Of a stretch of DNA of 64,000 bases, positions 7,981-15,787 are shown in pieces; positions within the stretch are counted from its first letter, which is position 1, and every line of letters starts with the position of its first letter. The DNA is from Allobosea sp. UNC402CLCol. GTDB taxonomy: Bacteria > Pseudomonadota > Alphaproteobacteria > Rhizobiales > Beijerinckiaceae. The DNA lies in the NCBI RefSeq assembly GCF_000745475.1, contig NZ_JQJJ01000017.1:62001-126000 (forward strand), in the 5' to 3' direction. Made by a program: the position numbers and the translations under genes. The notes beneath the pieces were generated by a model, which did no database searches, was not told the DNA's origin, and saw nothing but the letters and a program-made list of their open reading frames with translations.

Positions 7981-8822
7981 GCGCGCTGCTTGAACTCGAC
8001 CGGGTCAGCAAGAGCTTCTCGCGCGGGGGGCTGTTCTCGACGCGCCGCGTCGAGGCGGTGAAGGAGGTGAGCTTCGCCCTCGCGGCGGACAAGCCCGAGA
8101 TATTCACCGTGATCGGCGAGTCCGGCTCTGGCAAGTCGACCCTGGCGCGGATGATCCTCGGCATCCATGCGCCCAGCTCCGGCCTGATCAGGCTCGGGGG
8201 CCGCGACGTCGCGGCCTATGAGCGACGCGCCTTCATGGCCGAGGTCCAGCCGATCTTCCAGAACCCGTTCGAGGCGTTCAATCCGCTGAAGCAGCTCGAC
8301 CGCTATCTGTTCATGACGGCGGAGCGCTTCGGAGGCGCGGCCGGCAAAAGCGCCGTCGAGGAACCGGTCGACGAGGCGCTGCGGCAGGTCGGATTGTCGC
8401 TCCCGGAAATCGCGGGGCGGTTTCCGCACGAGCTTTCCGGCGGCCAGCTGCAGCGTGTCGCCATCGCGCGTGCCCTCGTCGCGAAGCCCAGGCTGATCGT
8501 CGCCGACGAGCCTGTCTCGATGGTGGACGCATCTCTGCGCATGTCGATCGTCAACCTGTTCGGCCGGCTGCGCGACGAGCTCGGCCTGTCGATCGTCTAC
8601 ATCACCCACGATCTCGCCACCGCCTACTACATCAGCGACCGGCTGATCATCATGCAGAAGGGCGTCGTGGTCGAGCAGGGACCGGCTCGTGCCGTGCTCT
8701 CGGCACCCACGCATCCCTATTCCCGCCAACTCCGCGACGCCGTGCTCACGCCCGACAGCGCCGGAGCCTTCCGTGCCACCCATCCACGCAAAGCGGTTGA
8801 AACATCCGGAGACAGGTCATGA
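7977..8822 (+). CDS. ABC transporter ATP-binding protein, DppF/OppF-like
   Basis: Second ATPase of the importer, 281 residues, with Walker A 'GESGSGKST', signature 'LSGGQLQRVAIARAL', Walker B 'LIVADEPVSMVD' and 'YITHDLATA'. Unlike its partner it has no cysteine-containing oligopeptide C-terminal motif and is shorter than typical OppF (about 330). The same shortening occurs in other carbohydrate-associated family 5 systems, so it does not look like damage. Both ends overlap neighbours by 4 bp (7977-7980 and 8819-8822), so all genes from 6110 to 10354 appear translationally coupled. Confidence 0.9.
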   Translation: MSALLELDRVSKSFSRGGLFSTRRVEAVKEVSFALAADKPEIFTVIGESGSGKSTLARMILGIHAPSSGLIRLGGRDVAAYERRAFMAEVQPIFQNPFEAFNPLKQLDRYLFMTAERFGGAAGKSAVEEPVDEALRQVGLSLPEIAGRFPHELSGGQLQRVAIARALVAKPRLIVADEPVSMVDASLRMSIVNLFGRLRDELGLSIVYITHDLATAYYISDRLIIMQKGVVVEQGPARAVLSAPTHPYSRQLRDAVLTPDSAGAFRATHPRKAVETSGDRS

Positions 8823-10354
8823 GACAAGCCAGCATCACCTTCGACCGCGCCTTCGCCATCGGCGACACCGATCCGAGGCTCTTCGGCGCCTTCGTCGAGC
8901 ATCTCGGCCGCTGTGTCTATGGCGGCATCTACGAGCCAGGCCATCCCACCGCCAACAAGCGTGGCTTCCGCAAGGACGTGCTCGAACTCGTCAAGGAGCT
9001 CGGACCGACGATCATGCGCTATCCGGGCGGGAATTTCGTCTCCGGCTATAATTGGGAGGATGGCGTCGGCCCGATCAAGGACCGCCCCGCCAGGCTCGAC
9101 CTCGCCTGGTTCACCACCGAGCCGAACAGCTTCGGCACCAACGAATTCGTGGACTGGTGCCGGGCGGCGAAGATCGAGCCCATGCTCGCCGTCAATCTCG
9201 GCACGCGCGACGGCGACGCGGCGCGCAACCTCGTCGAATACTGCAACCATCCCGGCGGCACGGCCTGGTCGGATCTCCGCATCAAGCATGGCTGGAAGAA
9301 GCCGCATGACATCAAGTTCTGGTGCCTCGGCAACGAGGTCGACGGTCCCTGGCAGATGGAGCACAAGACCGCGACGGAATACGGGCGCGTCGCCTATGAG
9401 GCGGCGAAGATGATGCGCTGGATCGACCCGTCGATCGAGCTCGCCGCCTGCGGCTCCTCCGGCCGCAACATGCCGACCTATGGCCGCTGGGAGGACGAGG
9501 TGCTGGAGCACACCTTCGACCAGGTCGAATTCATCTCGCTGCACACCTACTTCAACAACTACGCCGGCGACACCAAGGCCTTCCTCGCCAGCCCCGACCT
9601 GATGGACCAGTTCATCGAGGAGGTCGTCGCAATCTCCGACGCCGTGGCGGCACGCCGTCGCTCCGACAAGCGCATCATGCTGAGCTTCGACGAATGGAAT
9701 GTGTGGTACCGGACGCGGCGCGTGCGGGCCGACCGCGTCAAGGAAGGATGGCCGGTGGCGCCGCCGATCCTCGAGGAAATCTACTCCATGGAGGATGCGC
9801 TGGTCTTCGGCGGCGCCTGCATCTCGCTTCTCAATCACGCCGATCGCGTGAAGACCGCCTGCCTCGCACAGCTCGTCAACGTCATCGCGCCGATCATGAC
9901 CGAAACCGGCGGTCCGGCCTGGCGCCAGACCATCTTCTGGCCCTTCGCGCAGATGAGCCGGCTGGGACGCGGGACCGTGCTCAAGGCGATCGTCAAATCC
10001 GAAAGCTACGAGGCCTCCTATTTCGACCCCAGGGGCAAGCAGGATCTCTTCTATCCGATCGACGCGCCCTATCTGAAGGCGTCCGTGGTCTGCGACGACA
10101 AGGGCGTCTCGCTCTTCCTGCTCAATCGCGACCTTGAACAGGGCGTCGAGGTCACCGTCGATGCGCGCGGCTTCGGCAAGCTCACGGTCTCGGAAGCGAC
10201 CGAACTGCGCCATGCCGACCTGAAGGCGGTCAACAGCAAGGAGGAACCGCTCAAGGTCAAGCCGGCGACCTTGAAGAAGGTCTCGACGAAGCCGGACAGC
10301 ATCACCCTGGCCTTGCAGCCGGCTTCGTGGAATGTGATCAGGCTGGACAGCTGA
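8819..10354 (+). CDS. abfA: alpha-L-arabinofuranosidase, GH51
   Basis: Hydrolyses terminal alpha-L-arabinofuranosyl residues from arabino-oligosaccharides. The 511 residues match GH51 length. N-terminal 'LFGAFVEHLGRCVYGGIYEP' and 'IMRYPGGNFVSGYNW' are family signatures. The acid/base is Glu173 in 'CLGNEVDGPW' and the nucleophile is Glu292 in 'LSFDEWNVWY'. No signal peptide is present, so it works in the cytoplasm on imported substrate. Its ATG overlaps the stop of the DppF-like gene, tying it to the importer. The released arabinose would enter the pathway encoded at 38256-42128. Confidence 0.95.
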   Translation: MRQASITFDRAFAIGDTDPRLFGAFVEHLGRCVYGGIYEPGHPTANKRGFRKDVLELVKELGPTIMRYPGGNFVSGYNWEDGVGPIKDRPARLDLAWFTTEPNSFGTNEFVDWCRAAKIEPMLAVNLGTRDGDAARNLVEYCNHPGGTAWSDLRIKHGWKKPHDIKFWCLGNEVDGPWQMEHKTATEYGRVAYEAAKMMRWIDPSIELAACGSSGRNMPTYGRWEDEVLEHTFDQVEFISLHTYFNNYAGDTKAFLASPDLMDQFIEEVVAISDAVAARRRSDKRIMLSFDEWNVWYRTRRVRADRVKEGWPVAPPILEEIYSMEDALVFGGACISLLNHADRVKTACLAQLVNVIAPIMTETGGPAWRQTIFWPFAQMSRLGRGTVLKAIVKSESYEASYFDPRGKQDLFYPIDAPYLKASVVCDDKGVSLFLLNRDLEQGVEVTVDARGFGKLTVSEATELRHADLKAVNSKEEPLKVKPATLKKVSTKPDSITLALQPASWNVIRLDS

Positions 10355-10369
10355 CAGAAGCCCGCGACG

Positions 10370-11401
10370 ATGGACGAGAGCCCGCCACGACACCAGCGCG
10401 GCCGCCGCGGCAATCGCGGCGACACGTCGGGCGCGACCAAGCCGCGCGACCGGGGCTTCCTCGTCGTCAACGCCGACCGGCAGTATCAGGTGCTGCGCGG
10501 CCTGGCCTCTCCGGTCAGGCTGCGCATCCTGAGGCTGCTCAACCGGCAGGGCCCGAAGAACATCAATCAGATTGCGGAGATCCTCGGTCTGCCGCAATCG
10601 ACGATCGTGACCAACGTCCAGGTGCTGGAGGAGGCCGAGCTGATCTCGACCTCGCTCGGCAAGGCCACCAAGGGCCAGCAGAAGGTCTGCGCCGCCCGCT
10701 ATACCGAGATCGTCGTCAATCTCGACCCCGACGATCCCAGCCGCGAGAACAATGTCGTCGAGGTCGAGATGCCGCTCGGGCTGTATACGAATTCGGACGT
10801 CTCCGCCCCCTGCGGTCTGTGCTCGACCGAGCGCATTCTAGGGGTGCTCGACGTGCCCGAACTGTTTCTCGATCCGCGCCGCGTGCAGGCGGCGCTGATC
10901 TGGTTCGGTCGCGGCTATGTCGAATACAAATTCCCGAACAACGCGAAGGTTCTCAACCGCAAGGTCGAAGCCCTCGAATTCGAGATGGAGATGTCGTCGG
11001 AAGTGCCGGGGACCAATTCCGACTGGCCCTCGGACATCAGCCTGTGGGTCAACGAGCGCAAGATCGGAACCTGGACATGCCCCGGCGATTATGGGGACCG
11101 CCGCGGCGCCTACACGCCGCACTGGTGGAAGCTTGAGGGATCGCAATACGGCATTCTGACGACCTGGCGCATCACGGCCGAAGGCACCTTCCTCGGCGAG
11201 CGCAGACTCAGCGATGTCACGATCGAGGAGCTCGACCTCGACCGGCACCACTCGATCAAGATGCGTGTCGGCATCGACGAAAGGGAGGGCAGGCCCGGCG
11301 GCGTCAACATCTTCGGCCGCGGCTTCGGCAATCACAACCAGGACATCAAGATGCGGCTGCACCTGCACGCGATGACCGCGCTTCCCCACGCCACGACGTG
11401 A
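10370..11401 (+). CDS. ArsR-like winged-helix regulator with large C-terminal domain
   Basis: The N-terminal part (about residues 35-105) is a winged helix: 'GLASPVRLRILRLLNRQG', 'INQIAEILGLPQSTIVTNV' and 'LEEAELISTS' match the ArsR-type fold. The remaining 240 residues are not ArsR-like. They contain 'PCGLCS', 'GRGYVEYKFPNNAKV' and 'HWWKLEGSQYGILTTW', a domain I associate with sugar-gene regulators beside GH51 enzymes and cannot name. It is the last gene of the operon, 15 bp after GH51, and probably senses arabinose or an arabinoside and represses this operon. The length (343) is three times that of a typical ArsR. Confidence 0.78.
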   Translation: MDESPPRHQRGRRGNRGDTSGATKPRDRGFLVVNADRQYQVLRGLASPVRLRILRLLNRQGPKNINQIAEILGLPQSTIVTNVQVLEEAELISTSLGKATKGQQKVCAARYTEIVVNLDPDDPSRENNVVEVEMPLGLYTNSDVSAPCGLCSTERILGVLDVPELFLDPRRVQAALIWFGRGYVEYKFPNNAKVLNRKVEALEFEMEMSSEVPGTNSDWPSDISLWVNERKIGTWTCPGDYGDRRGAYTPHWWKLEGSQYGILTTWRITAEGTFLGERRLSDVTIEELDLDRHHSIKMRVGIDEREGRPGGVNIFGRGFGNHNQDIKMRLHLHAMTALPHATT

Positions 11402-11486
11402 GCGTCACCCGCCCAAACACGCCGTAGTCGGACCGCGAACTCAGGCTTTCGCGGCAGATGGCTTCCACGTCAGGAGCAGCTCGGCA

Positions 11487-11524
11487 GCTCCCGGCAAACC
11501 GTCCAGGGAAAAACCGCCGGGAGC
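11487..11524. terminator. hairpin between convergent genes
   Basis: Arms GCTCCCGGC (11487-11495) and GCCGGGAGC (11516-11524) are perfect complements with a 20-nt loop. They lie between the regulator ending at 11401 and alanine dehydrogenase ending at 11532. The loop includes an A-run on the plus strand, but there is no classic T-tract. It is a plausible bidirectional terminator. Confidence 0.5.
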
Positions 11525-11531
11525 CACCGCC

Positions 11532-12647
11532 TTATGCGGCCAGGGCCTTCTCCACCGATACGCAGGGTGATCGAAGGCTGGCGGCGACCGGTTCGTTCGT
11601 GATCTGGCCGCGGTGGACGTTCAGGCCGGCCGCGAGATGGGGATCGCTGCGAATGGCGTCGAGGCCCTTCGCGGCGAGCGCCAGTCCAAACGGGAGCGTG
11701 GCATTGTTCAAGGCGTAGCTGGAGGTCAGCGGGACGGCTCCGGGCATGTTTGCGACGCAATAGTGGATCACGCCGTCGACCTCGAAGGTCGGATCGGCAT
11801 GTGTCGTCGGCCGCGAGGTTTCGAAGCACCCGCCCTGGTCGATCGCGACATCGACGAGAACCGCCCCGCGCTTCATCCGCGAGAGCTGCGTGCGTGACAC
11901 CAATCGCGGTGCCGCAGCGCCGGGGATGAGGACCGCTCCGATGACCACGTCGGCGGCGACCACCTCCTCTTCGATGGCATGCAGCGTCGAAAACCGCGTG
12001 CGGACCCTGCCGCCGAACAACTCGTCGAGCTGCCGCAGCCTTTGCAGCGATCTGTCGATGATGACGACGTCCGCGCCCAATCCGGCGGCCATGCGGGCAG
12101 CATGCGTGCCGACGACGCCACCGCCGATCACGACGATGCGGGCCGGCGGAACGCCGGGCACGCCGCCGATCAGGATGCCGCGCCCGCCTGCATGGCGCTT
12201 GAGGGAAACGCCGGCGGCCTCGATCGCGAGCCGTCCCGCGACCTCGCTCATCGGCGCCAGAAGCGGCAACCCGCCAAAGCGGTCTGTCACGGTCTCGTAG
12301 GCAATGGCGGTGACGCCGGACTGTACCAGGCCGGCCGTCTGTTTCGGGTCGGGGGCGAGGTGCAGATAGGTGAAAAGAATCTGGCCTTCACGCAGCTGCC
12401 CCCACTCCGTCGGCTGCGGTTCCTTGACCTTGACGATCATATCCGCCGAGGCGAACACCTCGGCAGCGTGGCCCACAATCCGCGCTCCGGCTGCTTCATA
12501 GGCTGCATCCGGGGCGGAGATACCAGTCCCGGCTCCTGCCTCGATCAACACCTCGTGGCCGGCGGCAACATATTCCCGGGCGGCTTCCGGCGTCAGCCCG
12601 ACGCGATATTCATGGACCTTGATTTCCTTGGGGACGCCAACGCGCAT
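11532..12647 (-). CDS. ald: alanine dehydrogenase
   Basis: NAD-dependent interconversion of L-alanine with pyruvate and ammonia (EC 1.4.1.1). The 371 residues match the family. 'MRVGVPKEIKVHEYRVGLTP' is the characteristic start. Catalytic Lys75 ('KVKEP') and His96 ('TYLHLAPD') are present, as is the dinucleotide-binding 'VVIGGGVVGTHAARMA'. ATG 12647 is chosen from the N-terminal match and the GGAGGA ribosome site before it, against an open frame extending to 13094. No Lrp-type regulator sits next to it, which is the usual partner. A decayed peptidase fragment lies upstream instead. Confidence 0.95.
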   Translation of the reverse strand: MRVGVPKEIKVHEYRVGLTPEAAREYVAAGHEVLIEAGAGTGISAPDAAYEAAGARIVGHAAEVFASADMIVKVKEPQPTEWGQLREGQILFTYLHLAPDPKQTAGLVQSGVTAIAYETVTDRFGGLPLLAPMSEVAGRLAIEAAGVSLKRHAGGRGILIGGVPGVPPARIVVIGGGVVGTHAARMAAGLGADVVIIDRSLQRLRQLDELFGGRVRTRFSTLHAIEEEVVAADVVIGAVLIPGAAAPRLVSRTQLSRMKRGAVLVDVAIDQGGCFETSRPTTHADPTFEVDGVIHYCVANMPGAVPLTSSYALNNATLPFGLALAAKGLDAIRSDPHLAAGLNVHRGQITNEPVAASLRSPCVSVEKALAA

Positions 12648-12700
12648 GATTTCCTCCAACCGGCTGCGGGATCGATGTGTCGTCTCGATCAGCGTCGAGA

Positions 12701-12962
12701 TTCTACCAGGAAACACCGTATCGCTCCCGGCCCCTGTTCGCGAAGGCCTGCAAAATTGGCCGTGATCTTGGGGGGCGATTTGAGCACGACGCGCAGCAGC
12801 TTTGGCAGCGACGGCAATTTCACGTCGGGCGTCGGGACCTCGACGCTCGACGGGCTGGGCGTCATCGGGAACGAGTGGCACTCGCCGCGCGAGCACATTC
12901 TCGTATCGGCCCTGCCGCGCAGGGAAGCGCTGCTGAGGCACATGATCTTGCGCCTGCGCTGA
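12701..12962 (+). pseudogene. C-terminal fragment of an M20-family metallopeptidase, frameshifted
   Basis: Two adjacent plus-strand frames together read as the end of an M20 carboxypeptidase. One frame from about 12701 gives 'LFAKACKIGRDLGGRFEHDA'. After a shift near 12790-12800 the other gives 'FGSDGNFTSGVGTSTLDGLG', then 'EHILVSALPRREALLRHMIL' and a TGA at 12960-12962. The 'GSDGNFT...PTLDGLG' pattern is the M20 metal-site region and C-terminus. Third-position G/C is very high in the second frame. The N-terminal two thirds, including the other zinc ligands, are missing. I read it as a relic left by deletion when the alanine dehydrogenase gene or its promoter was joined here. Confidence 0.62.
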
Positions 12963-13048
12963 CGCCTCAAAATCCGATCGCAGGTCTCGCTGCTGCATGA
13001 GGGGCGGCGGCGAGAAGCTTTGTCGTCCGTCCCGCTGCGGATTGCGCC

Positions 13049-13948
13049 TCAGCGTTCCCAAGGGGGCGGATCGCCGAAGGCGCGGCGAAGGCAATCTGCG
13101 AAGGCGCGCAGCTTCGCCGAGGGGCGGCGACCTTCGGGATGGGCCAGGTGAATGAATTCGGTTTCAGGCTGAACGCCGATGTCGACGATGCGCAGACCGC
13201 CGCTCCGGATCTCGGCGCTTGCGATGAACAGCGGCAGCAATGCGATGCCCAGACCCGCCAGCGCGGCATCCCGCATCATGTCGCCGTTGTTGACCCGCAG
13301 CGCCGGGCGCCCGCGCACGCTGATGGCGCCCTCGGGCCCGCGGAACCGCCAGTCGCCCACGCCGCGGTTCGTGTAGAAGATGCCGTCATGCCCATCGAGC
13401 TCGGCCAATGAGCCGGGCGTCCCGCGCCGCGCGAGATAGTCCGGCGACGCGACGAGAGCCCGCCGGCTCGGCGCCAGGGTCCAGGCGACGAGGCGCGAAT
13501 CCGCGATCGGCCCATGGCGCAGCACGGCATCAAAGCTGTCGGAGCCGGCATCGATACGGCGGTCGTCGAGGTCGAGCGTCAACTCGATCCGGGGATGCCG
13601 GGCCAGAAAAGGGTAGATCGCCGGGCCGAGATGCATCCGGCCGAAGGTGACCGGTGCCGAAATCCGCAACGCTCCGACGAGGGCGCCCCGCCGCTCCGCC
13701 ATATCGGCCGCAGCCTCCTCGACATCACGGGCGATACGGGTGGCGCGGGTGAGAAAGGCGGCTCCGTCCTCGGTGAGCGTGAGCCGGCGCGCGCTGCGAT
13801 GCAGGAGGCTCGCGCCCAGGCCGCGTTCCAGCTCGGCGAGGCGGTCGCTCACCACCGATTTCGACAGGCGCAGCCGGCGGGCCGCCTCGCTCAGAGAGCC
13901 AGCCTCCGCGATTGCGACGAAGGTTGCGATACCGTCGAGCTTCAACAT
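13049..13948 (-). CDS. LysR-family transcriptional regulator
   Basis: A 299-residue regulator. Residues 1-60 are the LysR helix-turn-helix: 'FVAIAEAGSLSEAARRLRLS' and 'VVSDRLAELERGLGASLLHR'. The rest is the periplasmic-binding-like effector domain, including 'GALRISAPVTFGRMHL' and 'GLGIALLPLFIASAEI', typical of the CrgA/DmlR-like branch. It diverges from the exported alpha/beta hydrolase at 14086, and the 137-bp gap would hold its operator, so that hydrolase is the likely target. The effector is unknown. Its stop lies within 90 bp of the M20 relic. Confidence 0.93.
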   Translation of the reverse strand: MLKLDGIATFVAIAEAGSLSEAARRLRLSKSVVSDRLAELERGLGASLLHRSARRLTLTEDGAAFLTRATRIARDVEEAAADMAERRGALVGALRISAPVTFGRMHLGPAIYPFLARHPRIELTLDLDDRRIDAGSDSFDAVLRHGPIADSRLVAWTLAPSRRALVASPDYLARRGTPGSLAELDGHDGIFYTNRGVGDWRFRGPEGAISVRGRPALRVNNGDMMRDAALAGLGIALLPLFIASAEIRSGGLRIVDIGVQPETEFIHLAHPEGRRPSAKLRAFADCLRRAFGDPPPWER

Positions 13949-14085
13949 CGTTCGGTTTTTCCGGACCTGAATTTCGCTGATGCGATGCTAATCCGAACGT
14001 GAGGCCAATGCTACGTTGCGTCATGCCAACGGGGCTGACAGCGACGGTCACAGCGACCGCCCTCCCGACAGGCGGGAGATTTTAG

Positions 14086-15003
14086 ATGTTGAAGCTCGCT
14101 TTAGCACTTGGAGCACTTGCCATGGCGACCCCGGCGGTTGCTCAGGTTTCCGACTTTCCGGCTTCCTTCAAGACGCAGGAGATCGCGACCAACGGCGCGA
14201 CCATCCATGTTCGTGTCGGCGGGCGGGGCCCGGCGGTGCTGCTGCTGCATGGCTATGGCGAGACCGGCGACATGTGGGCACCGATGGCGGCCGATCTGGT
14301 GCGGGACTACACGGTGGTGGTGCCCGATCTGCGCGGGCTCGGCCTGTCGTCGAAGCCGGCCTCGGGCTTCGACAAGAAGACCCAGGCCGGGGACGTGGCC
14401 GGCGTGCTCGACGCGCTCAAGATCGAGCGTGCCGATCTGGTGACGCATGACATCGGCAACATGGTCGGCTTCGCCTTCGCCGCGCAGTATCCGCAGCGCG
14501 TCGGCCGCTTCGCTCTCATCGACGCACCCGTACCCGGCGTCGGTCCCTGGGAGGAGATCCTCAAGAACCCGCTGCTCTGGCATTTCCGTTTCGGCGGGCC
14601 GGACATGGAGCGGCTCGTGGCCGGCCGCGAGCGCATCTATCTCGACCGCTTCTGGAATGAGTTCTCGGCAACGCCGGCGCGCTTCACCGAGGCTTCGCGC
14701 GAGCATTACGCCAAGCTCTACGCATTGCCCGGCGCGATGCATTCGGGCTTTGCCCAGTTCGCGGCCTTCGATCAGGATGCGATCGACAACCGCGCTTTTC
14801 TGAAGGCTGGCGGCAAGCTCACCATGCCGGTTCTGGCGCTCGGCGGCGAGAAGTCGTTCGGCACGACGATGGCGGTGGTCATGCGGGATGCTGCGACCGA
14901 CGTGACCGAAGGCGTTATCCCCGATTCCGGTCATTGGATCATGGAGGAGAACCCCACGGCCACGATCGCCATGGTCCGCCCCTTCCTCGACAAGGGGCGT
15001 TGA
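14086..15003 (+). CDS. exported alpha/beta hydrolase (epoxide-hydrolase/haloalkane-dehalogenase-like)
   Basis: A 305-residue hydrolase with an N-terminal signal peptide (residues 1-20, cut after 'PAVAQ'). The oxyanion motif is 'LLLHGYGET' (His55-Gly56), and the nucleophile position is Asp122 in 'LVTHDIGNMVG'. The aspartate in place of serine points to the epoxide hydrolase or dehalogenase branch. The general base is His283 in 'DSGHWIMEE'. Substrate is unknown. A GGCGGGAG ribosome site precedes ATG 14086. It is transcribed divergently from the LysR gene, which probably controls it. Confidence 0.85.
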   Translation: MLKLALALGALAMATPAVAQVSDFPASFKTQEIATNGATIHVRVGGRGPAVLLLHGYGETGDMWAPMAADLVRDYTVVVPDLRGLGLSSKPASGFDKKTQAGDVAGVLDALKIERADLVTHDIGNMVGFAFAAQYPQRVGRFALIDAPVPGVGPWEEILKNPLLWHFRFGGPDMERLVAGRERIYLDRFWNEFSATPARFTEASREHYAKLYALPGAMHSGFAQFAAFDQDAIDNRAFLKAGGKLTMPVLALGGEKSFGTTMAVVMRDAATDVTEGVIPDSGHWIMEENPTATIAMVRPFLDKGR

Positions 15004-15020
15004 TCCATCCGGGCATTGAC

Positions 15021-15056
15021 GGAGGTCACGGCGGAAAGCACCCGGCTGTGACCTCC
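15021..15056. terminator. hairpin between convergent genes
   Basis: GGAGGTCAC (15021-15029) and GTGACCTCC (15048-15056) are perfect 9-bp complements around an 18-nt loop. They sit between the hydrolase stop at 15003 and the isochorismatase-like stop at 15063, so this can serve as a terminator for both convergent transcripts. Confidence 0.6.
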
Positions 15057-15062
15057 CGAACC

Positions 15063-15746
15063 TCAGGCCTTTGCCGGCCGAGGGCCGATCCGCTCGCCAT
15101 GGGTGACACGCTCCGGCGCGCCGTGGACCATCGTATAGGCGTAGTCGACGCCCATGCCATAAGCGCCGGAATGCTCCTTCACGAGGCCCATGACCGCGTC
15201 ATAGCTTTCGCGACGGGCCCAGTCGCGCTGCCATTCGAGCAGCACCTGCTGCCAGGTCACCGGGACGACCCCGGCCTGTACCATGCGGTCCATGGCGTAT
15301 TTATGCGCATCGACCGAGGTGCCGCCGGAAGCATCGGCGACCATGTAGATCTCGTAATCGCCTTCCAGCATGGCGCAGAGCGCGAAGGTCGTGTTGCACA
15401 CCTCGGTCCAGAGGCCGGAGACGACCACCTTCTTGCGGCCATTGGCAGCGAGCGCGTCGCGGACGTTCTGGTCGTCCCAGGAGTTCATCGAGGTGCGCTC
15501 GAGGATCTTGTTCTGCGGAAAGACCGCCAGCAATTCGGGATAGGTATGGCCGGAGAAGCTCGTGGTCTCAACCGTGGTGATCGTCGTCGGAATGCCGAAG
15601 ATCTTCGCGGCCTTGGCCAGGCCGACGACATTGTTCTTCAAGACCTGTCGATCGATCGACTGGACGCCGAAGGCCATCTGCGGCTGCTGGTCGATGAAGA
15701 TGATCTGGCAATTCTGCGGGGCGAGGACTTCGAGATATTTCGTCAT
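15063..15746 (-). CDS. isochorismatase-family cysteine hydrolase (YcaC-like)
   Basis: A 227-residue cytoplasmic hydrolase. Asp19 in 'IIFIDQQPQMAFG' and Cys117 in 'SGLWTEVCNTTFA' fit the Asp-Lys-Cys triad of the isochorismatase superfamily. The layout 'VSGLWTEVC', 'YEIYMVADASGGTS' and 'AMDRMVQAGVVPVTW' matches YcaC-like members, which hydrolyse uncertain amides or esters. ATG 15746 follows an AGGAGAG ribosome site. The open frame upstream overlaps the MFS gene and is discarded. It is the last gene of a minus-strand run that starts with the alpha/beta hydrolase at 20984. Confidence 0.9.
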   Translation of the reverse strand: MTKYLEVLAPQNCQIIFIDQQPQMAFGVQSIDRQVLKNNVVGLAKAAKIFGIPTTITTVETTSFSGHTYPELLAVFPQNKILERTSMNSWDDQNVRDALAANGRKKVVVSGLWTEVCNTTFALCAMLEGDYEIYMVADASGGTSVDAHKYAMDRMVQAGVVPVTWQQVLLEWQRDWARRESYDAVMGLVKEHSGAYGMGVDYAYTMVHGAPERVTHGERIGPRPAKA

Positions 15747-15787
15747 AGGGCTCTCCTGTTCGTGAGTGGTTGAATGGCGCGACCGCA

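Noticed and set aside
7977..8822. Shortened DppF-like ATPase as a truncated gene
   Set aside because: All ATPase motifs are intact, the stop overlaps the next start in the operon pattern, and carbohydrate-linked relatives are also short.
8717..10597. Minus-strand open frame of about 626 codons opposite GH51
   Set aside because: No recognisable domain, and the plus strand carries an unambiguous GH51 enzyme with both catalytic glutamates.
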